This document shows positions 28,729-41,505 of a stretch of DNA of 64,000 bases, one piece after another. The stretch is from Bacillus glycinifermentans. GTDB taxonomy: Bacteria; Bacillota; Bacilli; Bacillales; Bacillaceae. Position numbers and translations under genes: made by a program. Positions within the stretch are counted from its first letter, which is position 1. Every line of letters starts with the position of its first letter. The DNA is taken from contig NZ_LECW02000005.1 of the NCBI RefSeq assembly GCF_001042475.2, positions 164,000 to 227,999 of the forward strand, in the 5' to 3' direction. The notes under the pieces were generated by a model. The model made no database searches. It had not been told where the DNA came from and saw nothing but the letters and a program-made list of their open reading frames with translations.

Positions 28729-29109
28729 ATGTTTCCATTTTTTAATCGATGAATCCCAATCGATTTTGCAGTCCGGGTAGTGGGCTTTGATTTTGTTTTC
28801 CAATTCGCTGAAATCCTCATTTGTGAAAGTTCTGAGCTTTTCTTCTGAAGCATCCGTCCACACGAAGATCGTATGGATGAACAGGGGGTGGTCTTTGGAA
28901 GGAATGTGTTTTTCCCCTTCGAACAGTACGCCTTTAAACGTTAGTTTGAAATTTTTGCGCGTGTTTTTTTGTTCGTCCAAAAAATAAAAATCCTTTTTTG
29001 CCTGCGCCGATTTCAGTCTGCGCTTCGGATCACCGAAAAACTGAACAACTTTGAATACGACATAGAGCAAAAGCGCAAGCAAAACGATTCTCAGAATGAT
29101 AACAGCCAT
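28708..29109 (-). CDS. ysdB: Sigma-W-controlled protein YsdB
   Basis: A 133-residue protein with one N-terminal membrane helix (about 3-21) and a charged cytoplasmic part. No enzyme motif is visible. In B. subtilis ysdB belongs to the sigma-W cell envelope stress regulon, and a full sigma-W promoter is present here at 29157-29182. AGGAGGTTC lies before the ATG. The function is not established. Confidence 0.88.
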   Translation of the reverse strand: MAVIILRIVLLALLLYVVFKVVQFFGDPKRRLKSAQAKKDFYFLDEQKNTRKNFKLTFKGVLFEGEKHIPSKDHPLFIHTIFVWTDASEEKLRTFTNEDFSELENKIKAHYPDCKIDWDSSIKKWKHKKAEEH

Positions 29110-29156
29110 TTTTAAATGAACCTCCTGTAAAAGAAATTCAGGTATATCTGAATATA

Positions 29157-29182
29157 TACGAACGGCACAGCGGAAGGTTTCA
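29157..29182 (-). promoter_or_regulatory. Sigma-W promoter of ysdB
   Basis: On the minus strand TGAAAC (29182-29177) and CGTA (29160-29157) are separated by 16 bp, an exact match to the sigma-W consensus. The start codon is about 48 bp from the -10. Confidence 0.9.
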
Positions 29183-29275
29183 TTTTTTTATCTAAAAAAG
29201 CGGCTTGATCGTATTGAATAGGATTGTTTTTGTATAATAGTAATTAAGGGTTAATTAAAGGAGGCTGTAAGAGAA

Positions 29276-30361
29276 ATGGCAATGCTAGATGAAACGCTTA
29301 CGATGCTGAAAGAACTAACAGATGCAAAAGGAATTCCAGCGAATGAAAAAGAACCCAGACAAGTCATGAAATCATACATAGAGCCGTATGCCGACGAGGT
29401 TACCACAGACAGACTCGGCAGTTTGATCGCCAAAAAGACCGGACAGACAGGCGGGCCGAAGATCATGATTGCCGGTCACCTTGATGAAGTCGGTTTTATG
29501 GTGACGCGTATTGATGACAGGGGATACCTTCGCTTTCAAACGGTCGGTGGCTGGTGGTCCCAGGTCATGCTGGCGCAGCGTGTAACGGTCGTAACCAAAA
29601 AAGGGGACATCACAGGCGTGATCGGTTCCAAACCCCCTCATGTCCTGTCGCCTGACGCGCGTAAAAAACCGGTTGAGATCAAAGACATGTTCATCGACAT
29701 CGGGGCTTCAAACAGGGAGGAAGCGATGGAATGGGGCGTTCTTCCCGGAGATCAGGTCGTCCCGTACTTTGAATTCACGGTCCTGAACAATGAAAAAATG
29801 CTGCTTGCAAAAGCGTGGGACAACCGTATCGGCTGCGCCATTGCGATAGACGTTTTAAAAAACTTAAAAGGCTCTGACCATCCGAATGTTGTGTACGGCG
29901 TTGGGACGGTTCAGGAAGAAGTCGGATTGCGCGGCGCAAAAACCGCCGCACATACGATCAAGCCTGACATCGCATTCGGGGTCGATGTCGGAATTGCCGG
30001 AGATACGCCGGGAATTTCGGAAAAAGAATCGACGAGCAAAATGGGGAAAGGCCCGCAAATCATTCTATATGATGCTTCAATGGTTTCCCATAAAGGGCTC
30101 CGCGATTTCGTCACAAAGGTTGCAGATGAAGCCGGGATTCCATACCAATATGATGCCCTTTCAGGAGGAGGAACCGATTCAGGCTCGATCCACCTGACCG
30201 CAAACGGAGTGCCGGCCCTTTCGATTACGATCGCCACCCGCTACATCCATACGCATGCAGCGATGCTTCATCGCGATGACTATGAAAATGCCGTCAAATT
30301 AATTACCGAAGTCATCAAGCGATTGGATAACGAAACGGTCGAGCAGATTACGTTTGATTGA
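29276..30361 (+). CDS. ysdC: M42-family metallopeptidase YsdC
   Basis: A 361-residue cytoplasmic aminopeptidase of the M42 (glutamyl aminopeptidase/TET-like) family, often misannotated as endoglucanase. Zinc ligands and catalytic residues lie in [37 protein letters not shown] and the C-terminal [15 protein letters not shown] precedes ATG 29276. It is expressed alone and ends in a terminator. The peptide substrate is unknown. Confidence 0.93.
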   Translation: MAMLDETLTMLKELTDAKGIPANEKEPRQVMKSYIEPYADEVTTDRLGSLIAKKTGQTGGPKIMIAGHLDEVGFMVTRIDDRGYLRFQTVGGWWSQVMLAQRVTVVTKKGDITGVIGSKPPHVLSPDARKKPVEIKDMFIDIGASNREEAMEWGVLPGDQVVPYFEFTVLNNEKMLLAKAWDNRIGCAIAIDVLKNLKGSDHPNVVYGVGTVQEEVGLRGAKTAAHTIKPDIAFGVDVGIAGDTPGISEKESTSKMGKGPQIILYDASMVSHKGLRDFVTKVADEAGIPYQYDALSGGGTDSGSIHLTANGVPALSITIATRYIHTHAAMLHRDDYENAVKLITEVIKRLDNETVEQITFD

Positions 30362-30364
30362 TCA

Positions 30365-30397
30365 AATAAGCTGACAGCTGCTAATCCATGCTGTCAG
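30365..30397 (+). terminator. Terminator after ysdC
   Basis: AAGCTGACAGC pairs with GCTGTCAGCTT, flanked by AATA and ATTTTTT. Confidence 0.9.
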
Positions 30398-30489
30398 CTT
30401 ATTTTTTGGAATATCTTAGAAGACGCTTACATATATTCCGGAATGACTTCTGAAAGAGGTTCAAATTCATCGGATGGGAGAGTGGTTTT

Positions 30490-31444
<955 letters not shown>

Positions 31445-31454
31445 CGATTGCAGC

Positions 31455-31488
31455 AAGCTAAGCAGATGTTTTGCTTGGCTTTTTTTCT
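31455..31488 (+). terminator. Terminator after abnA
   Basis: AAGCTAAGCA pairs with TGCTTGGCTT (one G-T wobble), followed by a run of T. Confidence 0.8.
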
Positions 31489-31518
31489 TTTTTGTTCAAA
31501 AAAATGCCGGAAATGTAA

Positions 31519-31547
31519 TTGACAGTATGTGGTGTTAAGAATATAAT
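31519..31547 (+). promoter_or_regulatory. Consensus sigma-A promoter of the ara operon
   Basis: TTGACA (31519-31524), 17 bp, TATAAT (31542-31547): both hexamers are perfect. Such a strong promoter needs tight repression, provided by AraR boxes immediately downstream. Confidence 0.92.
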
Positions 31548-31549
31548 GA

Positions 31550-31565
31550 ACTCGTTCGTACAAAT
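31550..31565 (+). promoter_or_regulatory. AraR operator 1
   Basis: ACTCGTTCGTACAAAT matches the palindromic AraR-type operator ATTTGTACGTACAAAT at 13 of 16 positions. It lies at the predicted transcription start. Confidence 0.75.
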
Positions 31566-31580
31566 ATATATCATGATTTT

Positions 31581-31596
31581 AGATGTCCGTACGTAT
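31581..31596 (+). promoter_or_regulatory. AraR operator 2
   Basis: AGATGTCCGTACGTAT matches the AraR-type palindrome at 11 of 16 positions. Its centre is 31 bp (three helical turns) from that of operator 1, compatible with cooperative binding. Confidence 0.65.
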
Positions 31597-31607
31597 TGAG
31601 AGATTTT

Positions 31608-31621
31608 TGTAAGCGTTCATT
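31608..31621 (+). promoter_or_regulatory. Candidate cre site in the araA leader
   Basis: TGTAAGCGTTCATT matches TGWAANCGNTNWCA at 12 of 14 positions. A cre between the ara promoter and araA is known in B. subtilis, where CcpA acts as a roadblock. Confidence 0.7.
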
Positions 31622-31664
31622 TTGGTAGTTTCATAATGTATGCCGGAACAAAGGGGGAAAAATC

Positions 31665-33146
31665 TTGATTCAATCAAAAGCGTACGAATTTTGGTTTGTT
31701 GCGGGGAGTCAGCATTTATACGGAGAAGAAGCAGTCAGAGAAGTAGAAGAGCATGCAAACATCATGTGCAGGGGACTAAACGACGGTTCAATGAGGTACA
31801 GCGTCAAATATAAAGCGGTTGCCACCTCGCTTGACGGAGTCAGAAAACTGATCAGAGAAGCGAATTGCGATGATGCATGCGCCGGCGTCATCACTTGGAT
31901 GCATACGTTTTCACCGGCGAAAATGTGGATTCCGGGACTGACGGAACTGAAAAAGCCGCTGCTCCACTTTCATACTCAATTTAACAGGGACATTCCGTGG
32001 GAAACGATCGATATGGATTTTATGAATATCAACCAGTCTGCACACGGAGACCGCGAATACGGATTTATCGGAACGAGATTGGGGCTGAATCGAAAAGTCA
32101 TCGTCGGCCATTGGGAAGACGCCGGAGTGAAAAGGGAGATCGACCGGTGGATGAGCGCTGCTGTGGCCTCAATTGAAAACCGCCATATCAAAGTGGCCCG
32201 CTTTGGTGACAACATGCGCAATGTGGCGGTCACGGAAGGGGACAAAATCGAAGCTCAAATTCAGCTTGGCTGGTCTGTCGACGGATATGGGATCGGTGAC
32301 CTCGTCCGGGAGATCAACGCGGTTTCGGAAGAAAGCGTAAATGAACTGCTTGCCGAATACGAAGAGCTTTACGAGTGCCCTGAAGACGGTGCGGCCCGTG
32401 AAGCCGTAAAAGAGCAGGCCCGCATTGAGCTTGGTTTAAAGCGCTTTCTTTCGGACGGGGGCTATACCGCCTTTACGACGACCTTTGAAGACTTGCACGG
32501 TATGAAGCAGCTTCCGGGGTTGGCCGTTCAGCGCCTGATGGCTGAAGGCTACGGCTTCGGCGGAGAGGGAGACTGGAAAACGGCTGCACTTGTCAGGATG
32601 ATGAAAGTGATGGCAGACGGAAAAGAAACGTCGTTCATGGAAGATTACACATACCATTTTGAACCGGGCAACGAAATGATTCTCGGGTCGCACATGCTTG
32701 AAGTGTGCCCGTCGATTGCCGAAACGAAGCCGCGCATCGAAGTGCATCCTTTGTCGATCGGCGGAAAGAACGATCCGGCCCGTTTGGTCTTCGACGGAAT
32801 GGCAGGCCCTGCGGTCAACGTTTCTTTAGTCGATATGGGCGGGCGTTTCAGGCTTGTCATCAATGAAGTCGATGCTGAAAGGGTTCCGCATGAGATGCCG
32901 TACCTTCCGGTGGCGCGCGTCCTTTGGAAGCCGCAGCCTTCCCTCAAAACGTCTGCAGAGGCGTGGATATTGGCGGGGGGAGCCCACCACACGTGCCTTT
33001 CCTATCGGCTTACGGCAGAACAAATGCTGGATTGGGCTGACATGACGGGCATTGAAGCGGTGCTGATCAACCGTGACACAAAGATAGTAAACCTTCGCAA
33101 CGAACTCAAATGGAGTGAAGCTGCATACCGGCTTCGCACGTTTTAA
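31665..33146 (+). CDS. araA: L-arabinose isomerase
   Basis: A 493-residue isomerase converting L-arabinose to L-ribulose. Conserved blocks include [35 protein letters not shown] and [18 protein letters not shown]; metal-binding Glu and His residues fall in [15 protein letters not shown] and the CP-terminated block. It starts with TTG 31665, 8 nt after AAAGGGGGAA. It is the first gene of araABDMNPQ-abfA and the closest to the AraR- and CcpA-controlled promoter. Confidence 0.97.
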   Translation: MIQSKAYEFWFVAGSQHLYGEEAVREVEEHANIMCRGLNDGSMRYSVKYKAVATSLDGVRKLIREANCDDACAGVITWMHTFSPAKMWIPGLTELKKPLLHFHTQFNRDIPWETIDMDFMNINQSAHGDREYGFIGTRLGLNRKVIVGHWEDAGVKREIDRWMSAAVASIENRHIKVARFGDNMRNVAVTEGDKIEAQIQLGWSVDGYGIGDLVREINAVSEESVNELLAEYEELYECPEDGAAREAVKEQARIELGLKRFLSDGGYTAFTTTFEDLHGMKQLPGLAVQRLMAEGYGFGGEGDWKTAALVRMMKVMADGKETSFMEDYTYHFEPGNEMILGSHMLEVCPSIAETKPRIEVHPLSIGGKNDPARLVFDGMAGPAVNVSLVDMGGRFRLVINEVDAERVPHEMPYLPVARVLWKPQPSLKTSAEAWILAGGAHHTCLSYRLTAEQMLDWADMTGIEAVLINRDTKIVNLRNELKWSEAAYRLRTF

Positions 33147-33162
33147 GGAGGCGCGCAAGCTT

Positions 33163-34842
33163 ATGGCATTTGCAATCGGTGTTGATTTCGGAACATTGTC
33201 AGGGAGAGCCGTCCTGGTCAACGTCCAGACGGGAGAGGAAATTGCGACAGCGGTAAAAGAATATACGCACGGCGTGATTGACCGCGAATTGCCGGGGACG
33301 AAGAAAAAGCTTCCGAGGGACTGGGCGCTTCAGCATCCGGCTGATTACACCGAAGTGCTTGAAGAGACGATTCCGAGCCTGTTGCGTCAGTCAAAAGTCG
33401 ATCCAAAAGAGATCATCGGTACCGGCATCGATTTTACGGCATGTACGATTCTGCCTGTAGACAAAGACGGGACGCCGCTTTGCATGAGGGAGGAATACGC
33501 GGGAGAGCCGCACAGCTATGTGAAGCTTTGGAAGCATCACGCCGCACAGGAGCAGGCAAACAGGCTGAATCAACTCGCAGAGGAGCGAAACGAAGCGTTT
33601 CTGAAAACATACGGCGGAAAAATTTCCTCCGAATGGCTCGTGCCGAAAGTGATGCAAATCGCTGAAGAAGCACCGCATATATACGATGCCGCCGCCGAGA
33701 TCATGGAAGCTGCGGACTGGATCGTATACAGGCTGTGCGGGAAGATGAAACGAAACAATTGTACAGCGGGCTATAAGGCGATCTGGAATCGTACTGACGG
33801 CTATCCTTCCGTAGATTTTTTCGCAGCTTTGCATCCGAAGCTGAAACATGTCGTTCAGGAAAAATTGACGGAAGACATTTATCCGATAGGGGAGAAAGCC
33901 GGCGGTTTAACTGATGAAATGGCAGCTAAAACGGGTCTTTTGCCGGGTACCGCGGTCGCGGTTGCCAATGTCGATGCCCATGTGTCAGTTCCGGCGGTCG
34001 GCATCACAGAGCCGGGGAAAATGCTGATGATCATGGGGACATCCACTTGCCACGTGCTGCTCGGCGAGGACGTCCGAATGGTGCCGGGAATGTGCGGAGT
34101 CGTGGAAAACGGCATTCTGCCGGGCTATGTCGGCTATGAAGCGGGCCAATCGTGCGTCGGCGATCATTTTCATTGGCTGATTGAGCACTTCGTGCCTGAA
34201 AGCTATGCGAAAGAAGCTGAAGCAGAGGGGATATCGATTTACGAGCTGCTGTCCCGAAAGGCGGACAGATTGCGCGTCGGCGAAAGCGGCCTGCTTGCAT
34301 TGGATTGGTGGAATGGAAACCGCTCGACGCTCGTCGATGCGGATCTGACCGGGATGATGCTCGGGATGACCTTATCAACGAAGCCTGAAGAGATATTCCG
34401 TGCGTTAGTTGAAGCAACCGCATACGGTACGAGAATCATCATCGAAACGTTCCGGCAGAGCGGCGTGCCGATCGAAGAGCTGTATGCCGCCGGGGGAATT
34501 GCCGAAAAAAACCCGTTCATCATGCAGATATATGCTGATGTGACAAACATGGAAATTAAAATTTCCGGTTCTCCGCAAGCTCCGGCGTTAGGTTCGGCGA
34601 TATTCGGAGCGGTTGCGGCCGGAAGCGAAAACGGCGGATATGATCAGATCGAAGAGGCTGTCAAGCATATGGGAAAAGTGAAAGATCACACATACAAGCC
34701 GATTCCGGAAAACGTGATATTGTACGATCAGCTTTATGCGGACTACAGGGAGCTTTACGAATTCTTCGGAAAACAAAACAATGTCATGAAACGCCTTAAA
34801 AAGTTGAAAAACATCCAGTCAGTCAGCGCCGCCGCCCGGTAA
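33163..34842 (+). CDS. araB: L-ribulokinase
   Basis: A 559-residue FGGY-family sugar kinase that phosphorylates L-ribulose. The N-terminal ATPase motif is [15 protein letters not shown]; later family motifs are [20 protein letters not shown] and [11 protein letters not shown]. Start 33163 ([10 protein letters not shown]) follows AAGGAGG; an upstream in-frame ATG at 33115 lies inside araA. It is 16 bp after araA. Confidence 0.96.
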   Translation: MAFAIGVDFGTLSGRAVLVNVQTGEEIATAVKEYTHGVIDRELPGTKKKLPRDWALQHPADYTEVLEETIPSLLRQSKVDPKEIIGTGIDFTACTILPVDKDGTPLCMREEYAGEPHSYVKLWKHHAAQEQANRLNQLAEERNEAFLKTYGGKISSEWLVPKVMQIAEEAPHIYDAAAEIMEAADWIVYRLCGKMKRNNCTAGYKAIWNRTDGYPSVDFFAALHPKLKHVVQEKLTEDIYPIGEKAGGLTDEMAAKTGLLPGTAVAVANVDAHVSVPAVGITEPGKMLMIMGTSTCHVLLGEDVRMVPGMCGVVENGILPGYVGYEAGQSCVGDHFHWLIEHFVPESYAKEAEAEGISIYELLSRKADRLRVGESGLLALDWWNGNRSTLVDADLTGMMLGMTLSTKPEEIFRALVEATAYGTRIIIETFRQSGVPIEELYAAGGIAEKNPFIMQIYADVTNMEIKISGSPQAPALGSAIFGAVAAGSENGGYDQIEEAVKHMGKVKDHTYKPIPENVILYDQLYADYRELYEFFGKQNNVMKRLKKLKNIQSVSAAAR

Positions 34843-34870
34843 ATCGAAAAGTCAAAAGGAGGAGAACCTT

Positions 34871-35557
34871 GTGCTGGAGGCTTTGAAGGAACAAGTGTTA
34901 AAAGCGAATTTACAGCTTGTGGAGCACCGGCTCGTCACCTTTACATGGGGAAATGTCAGCGGGATCGACCGTGATAAAGGCTTGGTCGTCATCAAGCCGA
35001 GCGGTGTGAAATACAGCGAATTAAGAGCGGAAGATTTAGTCGTGCTGAATCTGGACGGAGAGGTTGTCGAAGGGAAGCTGAAGCCGTCTTCGGATACGCC
35101 GACACACCTTTACCTTTACAAGGAGTTTCAAACGATAGGAGGGATCGTCCACACTCATTCCCCGTGGGCGACGAGCTGGGCGCAGTCCGGCAGGGACATC
35201 CCTTCATTGGGAACGACTCACGCTGATTACTATCACGGCGATATTCCCTGTACGAGGGAAATGTACGCTGATGAAATCGCGGAACAATACGAATTAAATA
35301 CCGGAAAAGTCATCAGGGAGACGTTTCAGCACCTTGATCCGCGCGACATTCCGGGCGTTCTCGTCAACAATCACGGTCCGTTTTGCTGGGGGGAAGATGC
35401 CTTGACGGCCGTGCACAACGCTGTTGTCTTGGAAGAGGTCGCAAAAATGGCCTATCATTCGCTCATGCTGAATCCGTCGTTACATCCCATCAGCGGTGTC
35501 TTGCTCGATAAGCACTTTTTCCGTAAGCACGGGGCTGACGCGTATTACGGCCAATAG
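34871..35557 (+). CDS. araD: L-ribulose-5-phosphate 4-epimerase
   Basis: A 228-residue zinc-dependent class II aldolase-like epimerase giving D-xylulose 5-phosphate. Zinc histidines are in VHTHSPWAT and a conserved His in [18 protein letters not shown] and KPSGVKY bind substrate phosphate. It starts with GTG 34871 after AAAGGAGGAG. araM begins 18 bp downstream, leaving no room for araL. Confidence 0.96.
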   Translation: MLEALKEQVLKANLQLVEHRLVTFTWGNVSGIDRDKGLVVIKPSGVKYSELRAEDLVVLNLDGEVVEGKLKPSSDTPTHLYLYKEFQTIGGIVHTHSPWATSWAQSGRDIPSLGTTHADYYHGDIPCTREMYADEIAEQYELNTGKVIRETFQHLDPRDIPGVLVNNHGPFCWGEDALTAVHNAVVLEEVAKMAYHSLMLNPSLHPISGVLLDKHFFRKHGADAYYGQ

Positions 35558-35575
35558 GAGGAGTGAGGGATAATC

Positions 35576-36769
35576 ATGAATGACTTGATCTCTTATATGA
35601 AAAAGACGTTGGGGGAATGCGAGTGCGGAGCCGTCCATTTCCCGCTGACGGTCGAAAAAATCGCGATTGGCGAACATGCTGTCGAAAACGAAATGCCTGC
35701 CTTTATAAAAGCTTCATTTAAAAGCGTTGCTATCGTTTGTGATGAAACGACCGGCCGGATCGCGGGAGAACGGCTGGCGTCTCTCCTTCAGGAAACGGCA
35801 GAGGTATCCCTTGTCAAGCTTGAGGCGAATGCGGCAGGGGATGTTACGGCAGATGAGAGAACGTTGGTCAAGGCATTGATCGATGCGCCGGTTGACGCGG
35901 ATGCGCTCATTGCCGCAGGTGCGGGGACGATCCATGATATCGTCAGGTTTTGCGCCTATCAGCGCAGCATTCCGTTTATTTCGGTGCCTACTGCGCCGTC
36001 GGTTGACGGTTTTACATCGGCCGGAGCTCCGCTCATTTTAAACGGTACAAAGCAGACGATTCAAACGTCGGCGCCTGTTGCGCTATTTGCAGATATCGAG
36101 CTTTTGCGGAATGCGCCGCAAAACATGATCGCCGCGGGATTCGGCGATATGCTCGGCAAAATAACGTCGCTCGCCGACTGGGAGATCTCCCGTTCGCTTG
36201 CTGATGAACCATACTGTCCGACTGCTTCCGCCATCACGAGAAAAGCGCTTGATCAGTGTCTTTCCAGGATCGATGACATCGCGGCAAAATCGCGCGAGGG
36301 CATCGAAAAATTGATGGAATCGCTGATCGTCTCAGGCCTTGTCATGCTGATGCTCGACCATTCAAGACCTGCTTCCGGAGGTGAGCACCACCTGTCCCAT
36401 TACCTTGAGATGAAAGCGCTCGAAAACAACAGGCGGCAGATTCTCCACGGGGCAAAAGTAGGCTGCGCCTCCATCATGCTAGCGGATGTTTACCGCTCTC
36501 TTAAAGACCGGGATTTCGGCGATGAACACGTCGCAAAAACGGTTCGTTCCGTCTATGAAAAGCTTCCCGGCGGAGAGGAGATGGCGGAATGGATGAGAAA
36601 AGTCGGCGGGCCGGTATCATTTGCAGACCTTGATGTTGACGAGCCTTTGCTTATGGAGGCAATGGCCCGGGCCCACAATCTCAGGGACCGGTACACGGGT
36701 CTTGCCATCATGAATCAATACGGACTTTTGCCTGACGCCGGGCAGCATGTCAAACATGAAAGGGGTTAA
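35576..36769 (+). CDS. araM: NAD(P)-dependent glycerol-1-phosphate dehydrogenase
   Basis: A 397-residue member of the iron-containing alcohol dehydrogenase/glycerol-1-phosphate dehydrogenase group. B. subtilis AraM makes glycerol 1-phosphate for heptaprenylglyceryl lipids and is not needed for arabinose use. Visible are AAGAGTIHDIVRF and SVPTAPSVDGFTSAGAPL, with metal-ligating SGGEHHLSHYLE. AGGAGTGAGG precedes ATG 35576. Confidence 0.93.
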   Translation: MNDLISYMKKTLGECECGAVHFPLTVEKIAIGEHAVENEMPAFIKASFKSVAIVCDETTGRIAGERLASLLQETAEVSLVKLEANAAGDVTADERTLVKALIDAPVDADALIAAGAGTIHDIVRFCAYQRSIPFISVPTAPSVDGFTSAGAPLILNGTKQTIQTSAPVALFADIELLRNAPQNMIAAGFGDMLGKITSLADWEISRSLADEPYCPTASAITRKALDQCLSRIDDIAAKSREGIEKLMESLIVSGLVMLMLDHSRPASGGEHHLSHYLEMKALENNRRQILHGAKVGCASIMLADVYRSLKDRDFGDEHVAKTVRSVYEKLPGGEEMAEWMRKVGGPVSFADLDVDEPLLMEAMARAHNLRDRYTGLAIMNQYGLLPDAGQHVKHERG

Positions 36770-36772
36770 AAC

Positions 36773-38080
36773 GTGAAAAGGTTCCTTTCATTTTTCCTCA
36801 TGATCATCATGGCTTTTAGCTTGCTTTTGACAGGATGCAGTGCGAGTCCCACCGCCGGCAAAGATGACGATGCCACAGAGCTGACATTTTGGACGTTCAA
36901 CGGCCTTCATGAACAGTTTTATGCGGAAATGGTGAAAGAATGGAATAAAGCATATCCGGACCGTAAGATCAAATTAAATACCGTCGTTTATCCGTACGGA
37001 CAGATGCACGACAATCTTTCGATATCACTTTTGGCGGGAAAAGGGGTTCCCGATATTGCCGATGTTGAGCTCGCCCGCTTCTCCAGCTTTTTGAAAGGCT
37101 CTGACATTCCTTTGACAGACCTGACCTCCCTTGTCGAAGATGAACGCGACAAGTTCGTGGAAGCGCGGCTTACCCTGTACAGCAAAAACGGCAGACTGTA
37201 CGGCCTCGACACCCACGTCGGGACGACGGTGATGTACTATAACATGGATATTTTGCACAAAGCGGGAGTCGATCCGGACGATATCAAAACATGGGAAGAT
37301 TACAGAAAAGCGGGCAAAAAAGTCACAGAGGCTACAGGCAAACCGATGACGACGATCGAAACGACAGATCCAAATTCGTTTTTGCCGCTGCTTACCCAGC
37401 AGGGGTCGGGCTACTTTAATAAAAAGGGGCGCCTGACATTAAACCATGATACAAATGTCAAAACGCTCGAATTTTTGAAAACCTTGATCGAAAAGGACAA
37501 AATTGCGATCACAACGCCTGGCGGAAATCATCATAGCGAAGAATATTACGGCTTCATGAATCAAGGCGGGGCAGCTTCCGTTTTGATGCCGATCTGGTAT
37601 ATGGGCAGATTTTTGGATTATATGCCTGATTTAAAAGGGAAGATTGCGATCAGGCCGCTTCCGGCATGGAAAGAAGGCGGAGACCGATCGGCAGGGATGG
37701 GCGGCACAGCGACCGTTATTCCAAAACAAGCGAAGGAAGCCGGAATGGCCAAGGACTTTTTATCGTTTGCCAAAGTGTCAAAAGAAGGAAACATCAAGCT
37801 ATGGACCGTCCTCGGGTTTGACCCGCTCAGATGGGATGTGTGGGATTCGGAAGAACTGAAGAAACCGAATCAATATACAGAATATTTCCGAAATGGCAGC
37901 GGGATTTTTTCGATGCTTCTTGAGGTGAAAGATGAGATCAATCCGCTTTATTTAACAGAGGATTATGCGAAAACATCCGATCTGGTCAACAAAAACGTTT
38001 TATACGAAGCTCTTAAAACGAAAAGCAAAACACCGAAGGAAGCCTTGGACAAAGCAGCCGCCGAGGTAAAGGGACAATAG
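36773..38080 (+). CDS. araN: Arabino-oligosaccharide-binding lipoprotein
   Basis: A 435-residue solute-binding protein of a family 1 carbohydrate ABC importer. The signal peptide ends with lipobox LLTGC; Cys22 would be lipidated. The mature part starts with ELTFWTFNGLHEQFYAEMVKEW, typical of sugar-binding proteins. It starts with GTG 36773, only 3 bp after the araM stop. With AraP and AraQ, and the shared ATPase MsmX encoded elsewhere, it imports arabino-oligosaccharides. Confidence 0.93.
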   Translation: MKRFLSFFLMIIMAFSLLLTGCSASPTAGKDDDATELTFWTFNGLHEQFYAEMVKEWNKAYPDRKIKLNTVVYPYGQMHDNLSISLLAGKGVPDIADVELARFSSFLKGSDIPLTDLTSLVEDERDKFVEARLTLYSKNGRLYGLDTHVGTTVMYYNMDILHKAGVDPDDIKTWEDYRKAGKKVTEATGKPMTTIETTDPNSFLPLLTQQGSGYFNKKGRLTLNHDTNVKTLEFLKTLIEKDKIAITTPGGNHHSEEYYGFMNQGGAASVLMPIWYMGRFLDYMPDLKGKIAIRPLPAWKEGGDRSAGMGGTATVIPKQAKEAGMAKDFLSFAKVSKEGNIKLWTVLGFDPLRWDVWDSEELKKPNQYTEYFRNGSGIFSMLLEVKDEINPLYLTEDYAKTSDLVNKNVLYEALKTKSKTPKEALDKAAAEVKGQ

Positions 38081-38110
38081 TCTTTCATTACTGTAAAGCG
38101 AGGCGATAAC

Positions 38111-39055
38111 TTGAAGACTGTCAAAACGGATACAGTGCATTCGTTTCCGCCGGTGAGCAGAAAAAGAAAGATGACCCGCCTATTATATTCAGCAAAAGCC
38201 GCACCTTACTTTTTTACAGCACCTTTCGTACTCTCCTTTTGCATCTTTTTTCTTTATCCGCTTATCAGCGTCATCATCATGAGCTTTCAAAGCATTCTCC
38301 CCGGGGAGATCCGCTTCGTCGGGGCGGAAAACTATAAAGCTTTAAATAATCCCACTTTTTATACCGCACTATTCAATACAATCAAATACACTTTTTGGAC
38401 ATTGCTTATTTTAATACCGGTTCCTCTTATTCTTGCAGTCTTTTTGGATTCAAAGCTTGTAAAGTTTAAAAATGTGTTTAAATCGGCTTTATTTATCCCT
38501 GCCTTGACATCGACGATCGTGGCGGGCATCATTTTCAGGCTGATTTTCGGAGAAATGGAAACATCGCTTGCGAACTCGATTTTGCTGAAGCTCGGAGCCG
38601 CGCCGCAAAACTGGCTGAACAATGAGCATACGGGAATGTTTTTAATGGTTATGCTCGCATCATGGCGGTGGATGGGCATTAATGTGCTGTATTTCCTGGC
38701 CGGCCTGCAAAATGTTCCGAAAGAATTGTACGAAGCGGCCGAAATTGACGGCGCCGGCACGCTGAAGAAATTTTTCTATATTACGCTTTCGTTTTTAAAG
38801 CCCGTCACCGTCTACGTGCTGACGATCAGCATCATCGGCGGCTTTCGGATGTTTGAAGAAAGCTATGTGTTGTGGCAAAACAATTCCCCGGGCAATATCG
38901 GGCTGACAATGGTCGGATACATTTATCAGCAGGGGCTTGCCTACAACAATATGGGCTACGGTTCGGCGCTCGGCATCGTGCTGCTCGTCATTATTTTCAT
39001 CGCAAGCCTTATATCGTTAAAGCTGTCAGGATCATTTAAAAAGGAGGGCTATTAA
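38111..39055 (+). CDS. araP: Arabino-oligosaccharide ABC permease AraP
   Basis: A 314-residue inner membrane permease (MalF type) with six predicted helices after a basic N-terminus. The ATPase-coupling EAA motif reads EAAEIDGAGTLKKFFYITL near residues 212-230. Translation starts at TTG 38111 after GCGAGGCG. The gene overlaps araQ by one base (TAATG). Confidence 0.93.
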   Translation: MKTVKTDTVHSFPPVSRKRKMTRLLYSAKAAPYFFTAPFVLSFCIFFLYPLISVIIMSFQSILPGEIRFVGAENYKALNNPTFYTALFNTIKYTFWTLLILIPVPLILAVFLDSKLVKFKNVFKSALFIPALTSTIVAGIIFRLIFGEMETSLANSILLKLGAAPQNWLNNEHTGMFLMVMLASWRWMGINVLYFLAGLQNVPKELYEAAEIDGAGTLKKFFYITLSFLKPVTVYVLTISIIGGFRMFEESYVLWQNNSPGNIGLTMVGYIYQQGLAYNNMGYGSALGIVLLVIIFIASLISLKLSGSFKKEGY

Positions 39056-39894
39056 TGCATGCGAGAGGCTCAAACATTGCGAAAACAGCGACATTTTTCC
39101 TGTTTGCGATCTTAAGTTTTTTGTTTGTGTTTCCGCTGTTTTGTCTTGTGCTCGGCTCGCTTAAGCCGTCTTCGGAATTGCTGAGGTTCGGGCTTAATTT
39201 AAGGTTGAGCCCCGAATTGTTAAGCCTTGACAACTATGCCTATTTGTTTAACGGAGGAAGCATTTATTTTAAATGGTTCTCGAACAGCCTGATTCTTGTC
39301 GTCATATCGACCGTTTTAACGCTTTTGTTTTCATCGATGGTCGGTTACGGGCTTGCCGTGTATCAGTTTAAGGGGAAAAATCTCCTGTTTGTATTTGTGC
39401 TCTTGATCATGATGGTGCCGATTGAAGTTTTGATGCTGCCTTTATTTAAAATGACGGTCGCGCTGCATATCGTCGACACGTACGCCGGGGTGATCCTTCC
39501 GTTTATCGTATCGCCCGTCGCCGTCTTTTTCTTCCGGCAGTATGCGCTCGGCCTGCCGAAAGATTTGCTCGACTCGGCGAGAATGGACGGATGCACCGAA
39601 TTCGGCATTTACTTCCGGATTATGGCCCCGCTCATGAAGCCGGCTTTCGGAGCGATGATTATCCTCCAGTCATTAAACAGCTGGAACAATTTTTTGTGGC
39701 CGCTGATCGTGCTGCGGTCGAAGGAAATGTTTACGCTTCCGATCGGATTATCGGCTTTGCTCAGTCCGTACGGCAACAACTACGACATGCTGATCTCAGG
39801 TTCAGTGCTGGCGATTCTGCCTGTCATACTGATTTTCTTGTTCTTCCAAAAGTACTTTGTGTCAGGTTTGACAGCAGGCGGAATTAAAGGCTGA
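39055..39894 (+). CDS. araQ: Arabino-oligosaccharide ABC permease AraQ
   Basis: A 279-residue permease (MalG type) with six helices and the EAA-type loop SARMDGCTEFGIYFRIMAPL. It ends LTAGGIKG, the common C-terminus of this family. AGGAGGGC precedes the start, whose ATG overlaps the araP stop. It pairs with AraP; no ATPase gene is present in the window. Confidence 0.94.
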   Translation: MHARGSNIAKTATFFLFAILSFLFVFPLFCLVLGSLKPSSELLRFGLNLRLSPELLSLDNYAYLFNGGSIYFKWFSNSLILVVISTVLTLLFSSMVGYGLAVYQFKGKNLLFVFVLLIMMVPIEVLMLPLFKMTVALHIVDTYAGVILPFIVSPVAVFFFRQYALGLPKDLLDSARMDGCTEFGIYFRIMAPLMKPAFGAMIILQSLNSWNNFLWPLIVLRSKEMFTLPIGLSALLSPYGNNYDMLISGSVLAILPVILIFLFFQKYFVSGLTAGGIKG

Positions 39895-39900
39895 TCATAA

Positions 39901-41436
<1,536 letters not shown>

Positions 41437-41440
41437 ATGT

Positions 41441-41467
41441 AAAAACCGGCCGTTGTGCCGGTTTTTT
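41441..41467 (+). terminator. Terminator of the ara operon
   Basis: AAAAACCGGC (41441-41450) pairs with GCCGGTTTTT, followed by further T. Confidence 0.9.
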
Positions 41468-41505
41468 ATGTGTGTGTAGAATAATATAAAACAGGGGGGA
41501 GACAT

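Noticed and set aside
30440-30470. cre or AraR site upstream of abnA
   Set aside because: The best cre match, TGAAAGAGGTTCAA, lacks the central CG and no AraR-type palindrome is present.
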